Notes: generated from the letters alone by a model not told the origin. Shown: positions 1 to 7,695, counted from the stretch's first letter. The stretch: DNA of 13,267 nucleotides from Thermomucor indicae-seudaticae (GCA_000787465.1 JSYX01000778.1:1-13267), one strand, 5' to 3'. Numbers and translations: made by a program.

Positions 1-367
1 ATTCGTTGCCATCCAGAAACTTCTAGCAACACTATATATAAGATGTATGGACAATCCAATAAACAAGAGAGGTTCTTCCCGTTTTTCTCTTCCTTTACTT
101 TTTGAGTTTGATCCTTTTGAGGCTTTCGGGCAAATTGTTGTTGATTCTTTCTCTGTCTCTGTTCAACTCTTGGTTTTATTTCGCTTCTATTACTATCTCT
201 TTCTATCAACCCACTTCAACTTGCAACCCGTTCTTCATTTCTTCTACCTAACACTTCCCTTTTACTTATCTATTCTTCCGTTATCATTGACCACAATCAA
301 GGCACCACACGTGTCAGTGATGACACGTCATGTTCTATCTCTTCCGGCTTCATCACTCGGAAGTCGT
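1..367. other. Non-coding, T/C-rich region with an LTR-like start
   Basis: I see no supportable gene here. The open frame at 47-391 is built from a pyrimidine-rich stretch (T/C runs from about 70 to 290) and has no recognisable domain. The left edge looks like the inner part of an LTR, described separately. Near 302-328 there is a CACGTG-containing motif followed by an 8-bp inverted repeat with a 4-nt spacer. The pyrimidine bias could equally be a fungal promoter or leader, but no coding start follows it. Confidence 0.4.
33..63 (+). promoter_or_regulatory. LTR-like TATA box plus AATAAA module
   Basis: A TATATATAAG box (33-42) is followed 16 bases later by AATAAA (58-63) and then a pyrimidine-rich tract. 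A promoter and a polyadenylation signal packed this closely are typical of the U3/R part of a retrotransposon LTR rather than of a cellular gene. The rest of any LTR would lie left of the window, so its ends cannot be tested. The same arrangement recurs twice on the minus strand, near 1600 and 2980. Confidence 0.3.
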
Positions 368-516
368 CACTGGAGGAAAAACTCCATTTGAGTTGTCTCA
401 AATGTTGTCTTTCTTGCCTGCTTCACAAACAGAGGTTTGCCTCGAATTTGTCTCTCATCCCATCACTGTCTAAAATGTGTCTGTAATTTGTCTCAAATGG
501 ACCTTTTCCTCCAGTG
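368..516. mobile_element. CACTG-type miniature inverted-repeat element, 149 bp
   Basis: Both ends start CACTGGAGGAAAA when read inward. The first 25 bases of the two arms match except at positions 14-15, and both then share TCCATTTGAG. Short TTGTCTC(AAATG) motifs recur inside (around 394, 451 and 489), like the subterminal transposase-binding repeats of CACTA elements. There is no coding capacity. Flanking trinucleotides (CGT left, GAG right) do not match, so no target duplication is visible. The CACTG ends make a non-autonomous CACTA/EnSpm element the best fit. Confidence 0.7.
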
Positions 517-942
517 GAGCCTGTGGCTTACCAGCAGAAGGAGTTTAAAAATTTTTTATAGAGGATGTCCTTCGAGGAAGAGTAGAATAGACAGTTCTTT
601 GATCCTAAATTGTTTTCTGTTGGTTTGCCGTTGTGTTTGTTTGGAAGATTGGCTGTTGGTTTATTAGGATCGATTTGGATCTGTGCTCTACGCTTTATAT
701 TGAACCCCGTCCCCGGGGTTCTACCTGGATTTGGAACGTATCACAACTTTATTTTTTGGTTATCATCGCTGCAAACGTACCTGTCTGCTCTACCCTCAGT
801 GCCTACATGTCAGTTATTACAGTCCAGTGTAGCTCATCCAGCTGTATCAAGTCAAACCCGGTTAAATATTTTTCCAGGAAAGTCCTGTCCAGACAAGGTG
901 TCTTCCCCTGAAACAATATAGTCACCATGGATACCTCTTTAA
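517..942. other. Unannotated AT-rich sequence
   Basis: Short overlapping plus-strand open frames exist here (for example 610-921), but none shows a domain, a coherent start context or a splice structure, and they overlap each other in different frames. The sequence gtcaccATGG at 921-930 is a good start context but leads into a nine-codon frame. I see no RNA gene or repeat with clear ends. Confidence 0.35.
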
Positions 943-1302
943 CTTTACACTAGTTTGACGCGTATACTAGGTATTGGGTCCTTCTTTTCGACAACATTCT
1001 ATCAAGGCGGTATTAAGAAGGTTGACAAGATCCTCACGTCATCTTCCGGCCATTTCATTAGACCTCTTTCAGATTTGTCCTTCGTTCTATCTTTGGACCA
1101 CTTCTTGAAGTTTCTATTATCTTCATAAGTTATCTCATTGGTGGATAGCCAATCTCAGTTAGGAAAAGTTTTTCTAGCATCTTCTGATGAAGAAGACATA
1201 AAAGGACATGAAGAGCTTGGAATAAAAGAGAGGATTTTGGAGACGGTTTCTGGAACGTATTTTGATCGAAAGGTTGAGGCTGAGCAGATTGTTCTCGTTT
1301 GA
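943..1302 (+). other. Possible remnant of a coding region
   Basis: One plus-strand frame stays open from after a TAA at 940-942 to a TGA at 1300-1302, about 119 codons, broken only by a TAA at 1126-1128. The second half reads as a mixed acidic/hydrophilic peptide (motifs such as SDEED and EELG) that looks more like real protein than its surroundings. I do not recognise the family. There is no convincing start codon. A single C-to-T change could have made the TAA from CAA. This may be a relic of a transposon or cellular gene, or chance. Confidence 0.2.
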
Positions 1303-2204
1303 AGCCATTGACGTCTTTTATTGTTGCTACTGCGTCCTGTCTGACTCGTTTACTATTCATACATCCCCACAATCGTACCTTGTCTTACTTTGTCAATCTC
1401 GAACCTAAATTTCGTACCTCTCAATCATGAAACTAAGCACCACACGTGTCAGTTGTTGTCGAACTTGTCGACTATTTTAGTCCATGTTATTTAGCGTCGC
1501 GGTGTCACAGATACGTTTTCCTGGATTCCCGCTTTCGACGTTTAAACAAGCAAATAATAAAGACCAACAAATTCGAGGAGATGATCGTCGTTTATTCACT
1601 ACTTCTATGCTTCTATTTATACTTTTCGACTCTAGATGTAAACAGCTAATTGTTTCGGATGGGCGTCAATTTATTTAATTGGCATTGTCTTGCATGGTCG
1701 TCGCGGCTGTCCTTTTGGGCGGCCAGGATTGCGTGGTTTAAACCACCCAAGGCGTCACGGCTTCTGACCGAGAGCGCGTGTGTCTTCGAGAAGATCATGA
1801 CACGTTTGGTGCCTTCACTTGTGTCGGTAGTGTCCAGGTTAAGCAATACAAGAAGAATAATTAATGTAGGGCAGAAAAAGGGCGATTGAAGATAAGAAGG
1901 AAAACAAGATATTCAAGGAAATGGTTGATATGAAGTTCAGGTAGATAAGGTGGAAGGTTTCCAAACGAAACACAAATAATAAAATGGTTGAGATAAAAAG
2001 GGCACGTAGTTAGTTATTAGTAGGATATAGATGATAATATAAACTCAAGGTAGCAAGAAACACATGAAAAGAAGACACTGTGGTAAACACAACAATAAAC
2101 GGTTGCTAATGGTGCAATACCCGTAAAAAAGTATACCCTGGTGAGCAGATCAGACTGGTTATGTCTCAGATACCAGGTTGAACCAAAATAGACACAGATA
2201 CCCA
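1303..2204. other. Non-coding region with a probable LTR remnant
   Basis: There is no supportable gene. From about 1500 to 1850 the base composition, the 14-bp palindrome at 1733-1746 (GTGGTTTAAACCAC), and the minus-strand TATA/AATAAA pair resemble a solo LTR read on the minus strand. Trial boundaries TG at 1503 and CA at 1850 give no matching target duplication. From about 1850 to 2200 the sequence is purine-rich and featureless. A 17-bp motif at 1437-1453 repeats the one at 302-318 exactly. Confidence 0.3.
1590..1621 (-). promoter_or_regulatory. LTR-like TATA box plus AATAAA, minus strand
   Basis: On the minus strand a consensus TATAAATAGA (1621-1612) is followed by AATAAAC (1596-1590). 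The spacing and order match the other two LTR-like modules in the window. This suggests the promoter/R region of a solo LTR. The LTR ends were not identified with confidence. Confidence 0.35.
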
Positions 2205-2407
2205 CACTGCAAAAAAAACCGGAATTACAACAGATTTAAGCGGCATGTAATTTGCAGCGTAATTTCGCGTTATCGTACGTTACAAGTGCGTTGCATTAGA
2301 TATCACACGCCGTTGCCGTTATTTCAAATTTCATCGCTGATAATCGCATGTTAACAGAATATTTCATACGCCTTACAAGCCTTTGTAATGCTCGGGTTCT
2401 TGCAGTG
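2205..2407. mobile_element. CACTGCAA-type miniature inverted-repeat element, 203 bp
   Basis: The left end reads CACTGCAAAAAAAACCGG and then AATTACAA. The right end, read inward, gives CACTGCAAGAACCCGAGC and then ATTACAA. The arms match with small gaps and substitutions over about 28 bases. There is no coding capacity. Flanks (CCA left, AAT right) do not form an obvious target duplication, so the copy may be old. The first eight bases and a subterminal ATTACAA are shared with the left end of CACTA-1 at 6875, so that element or a relative may mobilise it; this is inference. Confidence 0.65.
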
Positions 2408-2657
2408 AATGTAACAACATGAATGTGGAGAAAAGAAATAAACACGCTCTTTAACGCAGGCAACAGATACCACGCAAGGTCACGAAACTGAGAGAAGAAC
2501 AGGTTAAAGATGATGTTTTTATTTTCAGGCTCGCGCCCCTGTTAAATCGCAAAACAAAAATTTTCTATAAGATCCCCACAGCAGGTGGCGATTTCTGCGG
2601 TAAACGTCCGAGTGGTAAAGCCAGAAGAGATAGAACAGGACATGTCAATTACGCATG

Positions 2658-2729
2658 TCTCAGATAGTATAGTGGTTAGTATCCCCGCCTGTCACGCGGG
2701 AGACCCGGGTTCAATTCCCGGTCTGAGAG
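2658..2729 (+). tRNA. tRNA-Asp (GTC anticodon)
   Basis: A full cloverleaf is visible. The acceptor stem is TCTCAGA (2658-2664) with TCTGAGA (2722-2728), seven perfect pairs. The anticodon stem CCCGC/GCGGG (2684-2688, 2696-2700) encloses a seven-base loop with GTC at 2691-2693. The T arm CCGGG-TTCAATT-CCCGG contains the internal B box, and the A-box region TAGTATAGTGGTTAGTA is normal for eukaryotic tRNA-Asp. There is no intron. Position 2729 is the discriminator base, and a TTTT run at 2732-2735 can serve as the RNA polymerase III terminator. It decodes GAC/GAU. Transposons flank it on both sides, as is common for tRNA genes in repeat-rich fungal genomes. Confidence 0.97.
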
Positions 2730-2733
2730 AATT

Positions 2734-2793
2734 TTGGCTGCAGCCACTGCTGGGTGGACCGTAACTTCTTTACGCGACTCCACTTGCAGCCAA
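2734..2793 (+). repeat. Imperfect hairpin just downstream of the tRNA gene
   Basis: TTGGCTGCA (2734-2742) pairs with TGCAGCCAA (2785-2793), and an inner GTGGA/TCCAC pair extends the stem. A T-run follows at 2797-2801. It could be a structured trailer, part of a tRNA-derived repeat, or a chance inverted repeat. No protein frame uses it. Confidence 0.4.
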
Positions 2794-2967
2794 GTGTTTT
2801 TGCTGAACGAATTACAGCCCAAACAAGTAGCACGAAGGTAGAATACGTAATTGCCTTTTGTAAAGTGAGGTCGGAAGTTTAATGTAGTCGCCTAATTTTT
2901 GGCTGGAAAAAGTTGCCCAGAGGCAGGACAATAGAGACAGTTTCTTGGTAGAGGAAAAAGCTGTTTT

Positions 2968-2994
2968 TTTATTGTCAAAACTCGTCTATTTATA
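2968..2994 (-). promoter_or_regulatory. LTR-like TATA box plus AATAAA, minus strand
   Basis: The minus strand carries TATAAATAGA (2994-2985) followed by AATAAA (2973-2968), the same module as at 1590-1621, and then pyrimidine-rich sequence. Its orientation is opposite to the gypsy element that follows, so it is not that element's own 5' LTR. It probably marks another solo or truncated LTR; the boundaries were not found. Confidence 0.35.
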
Positions 2995-3075
2995 CTTTTT
3001 TACAATGAAAGATAATGGAGATCTAAAGTGATTTCTAGTGGTTATGTTTCTGCCAATTCATCAGGAAGTCGGGAG

Positions 3076-3497
3076 TAGTGTTCCTTATTGGGTCGGGTAA
3101 CCCGTGACCCAACCTGTACCCAACCCGTTAAATCTCATGCATATGCATTTACCCAGGTTCGCAATCACAAAGCTCATAGCTGAAAATATTATAACTCTAT
3201 TTTAGATCCATGGTTTCTATCTGCGTGATTGTAAGTCGGGCTCCGTGATACCGACGTCGGTATAACGACCCGACTTTATACCGACATCCCTATCGATTCG
3301 GAGCCTTACGTTTGACGCAGTTCCTTCGCAACTTCTGTCTGATCGACGAATACAAACGACCTTGATCGACCAACCCGTTAACAAACCCGTAACCCGACCT
3401 GCTAACAAACGGGTTGGGTCGGGTCGGGTCAAGCAAATAACGGGTCGGGTACGGGTTGAGGGCAAACCCGACCCAACCCGACCCGTGAGGAACACTA
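3076..3497. mobile_element. hAT-like non-autonomous element with GGGTCGGGT arms
   Basis: The ends read inward as TAGTGTTCCT on both sides, followed by several copies of GGGTCGGGT or its complement in the first and last 100 or so bases. The element is 422 bp and has no credible protein; the overlapping open frames on both strands come from its repetitive arms. A 16-bp palindrome (3248-3263) lies in the middle. TAGTG-like ends with GGGTCGGGT subterminal repeats fit hAT-family non-coding elements. The expected 8-bp target duplication is not present (GTCGGGAG left, TTCTGGGT right), and the left flank is not gypsy sequence, so one end may have been rearranged. Confidence 0.55.
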
Positions 3498-3976
3498 TTC
3501 TGGGTCTCCGTGAAGGGTCGACGTCTGCTGCTGAGCATGCTGCCACTTTCCGTCGTCTTGCCCTCCGGACCAATTTCAATGATTGTGCTTTGCTCGCCAT
3601 CTTCCGCTAGAGTCTCTGCGAGCGCGTTATGGATGAGTTGGCTACCCGCGACATGCCTGACGATCTGTGGGAGTATGTCACCAAGGTTATCGAGTTAGAC
3701 AACCGCCTTCGTGATCGTGACGGCCAACGCCGACACATACTTCGCTCCCGCCAGAAGTTCTTTGCACCGTTTCGTAACCCTCAATCTTCCTCTCCCGAGC
3801 CCTCAGGCGTTCAGGTCATGGACCTCGATGCTACAAAGGTCAAGAAGTTTGTGCCCCTGTCTGCCGAAGAGAAAAATCGCCGCCGACAACTTGGTCTCTG
3901 CTTGTACTGTGGTGATGAAGGTCACAACGCCCTCTCGTGTCCGAAAAAGGGAAAAGGCAAGGTCCAGGGTCTGTAA
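3498..3976 (+). pseudogene. gag: gypsy gag, C-terminal part with CCHC zinc knuckle
   Basis: The frame carries a gag-like helical segment (residues like EHAATFRRLALRT) followed by an in-frame TAG at 3608-3610. It then resumes with MDELATRDMPDDL, an RNA-capsid motif common in fungal gypsy gags. A zinc knuckle of the form C-x2-C-x4-H-x4-C (CLYCGDEGHNALSC) lies at about 3898-3940, just before the TAA at 3974-3976. Gag packages the element RNA in cytoplasmic particles. The N-terminal half is missing at the hAT-like boundary. The TAG probably arose from CAG by a C-to-T change. Protease continues in the -1 frame relative to gag. Confidence 0.85.
3949..3955 (+). promoter_or_regulatory. Candidate -1 ribosomal frameshift heptamer
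   Basis: In the gag frame the bases read G GGA AAA, which fits the X XXY YYZ rule for -1 slippage, and they lie right after the zinc knuckle. The protease frame is exactly the -1 frame, so slippage here would fuse gag to pol. Many fungal gypsy elements instead use one long frame, so a plain indel is also possible. The pol side has a TAA at 4096-4098 before the protease, so expression would fail in this copy anyway. Confidence 0.35.
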
Positions 3977-4712
3977 GAGAGTATTCCTGCGGTCCTTACG
4001 ATAAAAACACTGTCACTTTAAAATCTCTCTGTCCATCGATTTCTTGTTCTGCTTTGCCTACCTCTCCCAATCTCTCTGCTTGCAAGCCTTCACTATAAGG
4101 GTCTCTTAATGTTTCAGTCATCCTCAGATTTGGTGATTCGGTCATCGAAACTTCTGCTATGGTGGATTCTGGTGCCATGGAGAATTTCATCGATGAATCC
4201 TTCGTCAAGACCCAGGGCATCACTTTGACTGAAAGCAATCAACCTCTGCAAGTCTACACTGTTGATGGTCGTTCTATCTTGCACTACGGTGACGGATCAC
4301 AGATCCGATCGCATAAAAAGCGCATAGATATCGCATACCTCAGAGCGGAAATATCGCTTTTTTGGATTGAATATGCGATATCTCTTCGATGGCTTGTGTA
4401 ACACCTGATGCCGGTGGTTGTCTTCATCAATCATCCTAGTACTTTCAATCGCAGACTCTGAGAAATTTATGCGATGGCGTCGCTTCAAAGTTGAATATGT
4501 ACTGAATATGCGATCGATATGCGATATGTATGCGATCAAATTTGAGATCTCTCGCCGTAGTGTTGTCTGGTCGGGTCACTCAAGAATGCAAGATCAATAT
4601 GACCACTGGGCAACATTCCGAGCGTATCCGCTTACGAGTTACTTCATTAGGTCGCTACTCCGTAATACTCGGTACTTCTTGGCTCCTTAAGCACAACCCA
4701 ACCATTGACTAG
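3977..4712 (+). pseudogene. gypsy aspartic protease, split by a miniature element
   Basis: Gag-pol linker and retroviral-type aspartic protease that cleaves the polyprotein. The catalytic triplet is visible as VDSGAMENFID with Asp at 4165-4167 and D-S-G at 4165-4173. The linker frame contains a TAA at 4096-4098. After residues LQVYTVDGRSIL the frame runs into the 281-bp element at 4282-4562. Beyond it the protease resumes (GRVTQECKI... and VILGTSWLLKHNP, the usual ILG...WL...NP end motif). The 284 inserted bases (element plus duplicated TTG) account exactly for the change of frame. It ends at TAG 4710-4712, at the position where this family normally has Trp (a G-to-A change). Confidence 0.88.
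4282..4562. mobile_element. CACTA miniature element, 281 bp, with TTG target duplication
   Basis: It begins CACTACGGTGACGGATC and ends ...GCCGTAGTG; read inward the right end is CACTACGGCGAGAGATC. TTG stands on both sides (4279-4281 and 4563-4565), the 3-bp duplication typical of CACTA/EnSpm transposons. Subterminal arms carry many copies of ATCGCATA on the left and the complement TATGCGAT on the right, probably the transposase-binding sites. There is no coding capacity. It interrupts the gypsy protease frame, which proves it inserted after the retrotransposon. Confidence 0.95.
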
Positions 4713-6874
4713 GGCAACCGCAAGCTTTTGTTGGTCTGAAGTACCTGCACCAGTCGCTGTATGGCAGTGTCCCCAGTGGCTCAAGGCCTCAAGACTACCG
4801 CCCTTGTCAACGCCTCTTCCCATGCCGTCGACATACGCATGGTGAGTGCCCTAACCATTAAGAGGTTACTCAAAAAGGGCGAATCTTCCGGTTGGCTCCA
4901 TCTTAACCAAGTACCTCTTCATCCTGCCGCTTCCGTCTCAGTTGCTGCTGTCGGCGATCTCTCTCCGGCTGACTCAGTTCCTGCCAAGTACCACGACTTC
5001 CTAGATGTCTTCAGCGAAAAGGAAGCAAACCCTCTTCCAGAACACCGTCCCCGTAAAGACCACGCTATCCCTTTGCTTGAAAGCTCACAACCCCCGTTTG
5101 CTCCAATCTATCCTCTGTCACAAGACGAGCTCGAAGTCGTAGCTGAATATCTGAAGACTACCCTCGCGAACGGTTGCATTCGCCCTTCCACAAGTCCTGC
5201 TGGCGCTTCCATTCGGTTCGTCAAGAAAAAGGATGGGTCCCTTCCCCTCTGTGTCGACTACCGTGGCCTTAAGAAGGTGACAGTCAAGAACCGGTATCCT
5301 CTTCCGCTCACCAACGTAATGATGGACCGACCGTCTACAGTAAGCGTCTTCACCAAGTTAGACATCCGCAACGCCTATCATCGCATCCGCATTGCAGAAG
5401 GGGATGAATGGAAGACTGCTTTTCGTGCCCGCTACGGTCACTTCGAGTATCAGGTCATGCCATTTGGCCTAACCAACGCCCCTGGCTCCTTTCAAGGCCT
5501 TATCAATGACGTCTTACGCGAATTCCTCGACCAGTTTGTTGTTGTCTATCTGGACGACATCCTTATCTTCAGCGACAATCAAGAACTCCATGAGAGCCAC
5601 GTCAAGAAAGTACTCGAGAAGCTCCGCGCGGCCGGTCTGTACGTCAAGGCTCAAAAATGCGAATTTGATGTCCCTGAAGTTGAATTTCTTGGGTCCCGTA
5701 TCGGCCGTTCTGGTGTCTCTATGGATCCAGCCAAGGTCTCTTGCATCCTCAATTGGCCCGTCCCAACTTCGGTTCATGACATTCAAGTATTCCTGGGTTT
5801 CGCCAACTTCTACCGCCACTTCATTCATAACTATTCGCGTATCACGGCACCTCTGACCTCTCTCCTCAAGAAGAGCGTACCCTTCCTCTGGACACAAGCT
5901 CAAACGGATGCATTCAACGAGCTTAAGAGGCTTTTCACTTCTGCACCGATTCTACAGCACTTCAATCCTGACAAGCCCATCTTTGTGGAAACCGATGCCT
6001 CTGACTTCGCTATTGCCGGTGTTCTCAACCAAACAGGAGACGACAACCTTCCCCATCCAGTGGTCTTCCATAGTCGCAAGCTCAAACCAGCAGAAGTCAA
6101 CTAGGACATCTACGACAAAGAACTATTAGCCTTTGTCGATAGTTTCAAGGTCTCGCGCCATTACCTTCAGGGATCTAAACACCCAATCATTGTCTACACG
6201 GACCACAATAACCTAGAATACTTCATGACCTCCAAGAACCTGGACCGCAAACATGTCCGTTGGTCTCTAAAGCTGAATTCCTTCAACTTCAAGATCACCT
6301 ATCGGCCCGGCAGCAAGAATCCCACGGCCGATGCCCTCTCTCGCCGTTCGGACATGCCCTTCGAGGAGCAGGAGAATGACAAACAATCTGTTCAATCCAT
6401 GTCCCGTGAAGACAAAGTCCTCCTCGGTGCCACTTCCTCGTGTCCTGTTGATATTGACCTTCTGTCAAGGATCCGTGCTCTCACGCAATCCGATACCAAG
6501 CTTGTGCAACTCCTACAGTTTGTCAAAACCCCTTCTCGTGTCCCACGTCATCTGCGGAAGAAGATGAGTCGTTATTGCATTGATGAAGATTACAACCTAC
6601 TGCTTTTCGATGATCGTATCTGTGTCCCGGACAATGATGATCTCAAGCTGGAGTTGTTGCGGATCCACCACGATTCTCCTGCTGCGGGACACTTTGGGCA
6701 AGCCAAGACTTGCGAGCTTCTAGCCCGACAATTCTACTGGTCCGGGATGAGAAGATCTGTAAACCGATGTGTTTTCAACTGCTCGGTGTACAAGCGTTCC
6801 AAGGCATCTCGCCGGGAACCACAATGTCACCTATATCCCCTGCAAGTTCATCAACGCCCTTGGTCATCCATTAG
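4713..6874 (+). pseudogene. pol: gypsy pol: reverse transcriptase, RNase H and partial integrase
   Basis: The frame is continuous from the protease, broken by TGA 4737-4739 and TAG 6102-6104. Reverse transcriptase spans about 4980-5760: FVKKKDGSL, the LDIRNAYHRIRI catalytic-Asp motif, MPFGLTNAP, and YLDD at 5547-5558. An RNase H domain follows (ETDASDFAIAGVL, then DKELLAF and [10 protein letters not shown]). The chromovirus-type link [17 protein letters not shown] leads into integrase with the HHCC zinc-finger start [11 protein letters not shown]...YWSGM. The last Cys of HHCC is replaced by Tyr (TAC at 6789-6791). The integrase catalytic core is absent because CACTA-1 inserts at 6875. RT would copy the element RNA and integrase would insert the DNA; this copy cannot do so. 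Confidence 0.95.
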
Positions 6875-7180
6875 CACTGCAAAAAATTACAAATTTCTGC
6901 AAGCAGAAACGTTGCAGGAACGTCATGTTTCTGCCGCATTTCAGTAAAATTTCTGGAGGATCGCCCTGACGTCGACTGTAATGTTTCTGTCGCGTTCCAG
7001 TTACAGACACATACAGTATCTGCAAAAGTTTCCAGCCAGCACTTTTACAGATTCTTTACGTTCCAGCAATCTTCCACGCAAGTATCCAATGCAGCTACAT
7101 CACGTTTCCCCCTACGTTTCCCTCATGTTCCCTCATACGTCCCTTTACACTCTTACTTCCCTTTCAGGCTAACATCCTAT
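6875..7180. repeat. CACTA-1 left terminal and subterminal repeat region
   Basis: After the CACTGC terminus there are repeated short motifs in both orientations. A 21-base unit starting ATGTTTCTG and ending TTYCAGT occurs at 6925-6945 and 6981-7001 with three differences, all transitions. GAAACG/CGTTTC and GTTCCAG motifs recur around 6907, 6992 and 7060, and a run of GTTTCCC/GTTCCCTCAT repeats lies at about 7107-7145. Such arrays bind the transposase in plant CACTA elements; the role here is inferred. The gypsy frame runs on into it by chance until a TAA near 6945. Confidence 0.6.
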
Positions 7181-7695
7181 TATGGCTACTATTAGTATCC
7201 AGCTGTACTACATATTACGAATGCATGTTAAAACTAATCTTTATAATCTTTATTTAGACTTCTTTAGATAACATGGAAAACACGCACACTTTTTAAATTG
7301 GTTTCGCTTTTTTGTTGTTTATTTATTTACTTCTTCTCTGTTCATATCACATTGGAAGGTAGACCATTGCTCGAATACTACGAAATGCTTTATAAAAAAA
7401 GTAAGCATCGTCATGGAAAGGAGACAATTACCTTTGTTCCAGAATGTGCATTGCTCTGTCGGGCAGGAGGAACCGAAAATCGACGCATAAGTACAGCGTA
7501 GGGGAATTGCTCCAACAACAGACAGAGTATTGCAAAGAAAACAGATGCGATATAAGGAAGCCCCTAGAGTAAATGACAAGGGATGACGCCAAGAGGTGAA
7601 AGCAATAACGATATCCATATCCGGAGTCCGTGCTTGTACAAGCAGGAAGCGAAAGCGAAAGCAAAATGGAAGGCCTTAAATCTGTCGACAACTTC

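Larger units (their letters stand above)
3498..6874 (+). mobile_element. Truncated Ty3/gypsy LTR retrotransposon
   Basis: Order on the plus strand: end of gag with zinc knuckle, aspartic protease, reverse transcriptase, RNase H, start of integrase. This protease-RT-RNaseH-integrase order defines Ty3/gypsy elements. The 5' LTR, primer-binding site and N-terminal gag are absent; the left edge is the hAT-like element. The right edge is the CACTA-1 insertion at 6875 inside the integrase zinc-finger/core junction. A 281-bp miniature element sits in the protease. Four in-frame stops (3608, 4710, 4737, 6102) mark it as inactive. The coding part is more GC-rich than its surroundings. Confidence 0.93.

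Noticed and set aside
47..391. Plus-strand 114-codon open frame
   Set aside because: It arises from a pyrimidine-rich tract and runs into the 149-bp miniature element at 368; no domain.
1733..1746. 14-bp perfect palindrome GTGGTTTAAACCAC as an operator
   Set aside because: No gene nearby to regulate; probably part of an LTR remnant.
1503..1850. Solo LTR with TG...CA boundaries
   Set aside because: Internal signals fit, but the flanking five bases do not match and no paired LTR is seen, so the boundaries were not called.
3090..3486. GGGTCGGGT runs as telomere or interstitial telomere repeat
   Set aside because: Fungal telomere repeat is usually TTAGGG; here the units sit in inverted arms of a bounded element.
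3217..3610. Arg/Pro-rich open frames on both strands
   Set aside because: They are translated GGGTCGGGT repeat arms of the hAT-like element.
4297..4690. Open frames on both strands across the protease gap
   Set aside because: They are mostly the CACTA miniature element with its TATGCGAT repeats, not genes.
5514..5903. Minus-strand open frame opposite reverse transcriptase
   Set aside because: It is a shadow of the well-supported pol frame.
6875..6947. Continuation of integrase past 6875
   Set aside because: The residues lose all integrase similarity exactly at the CACTGC terminus; the open frame runs on by chance.
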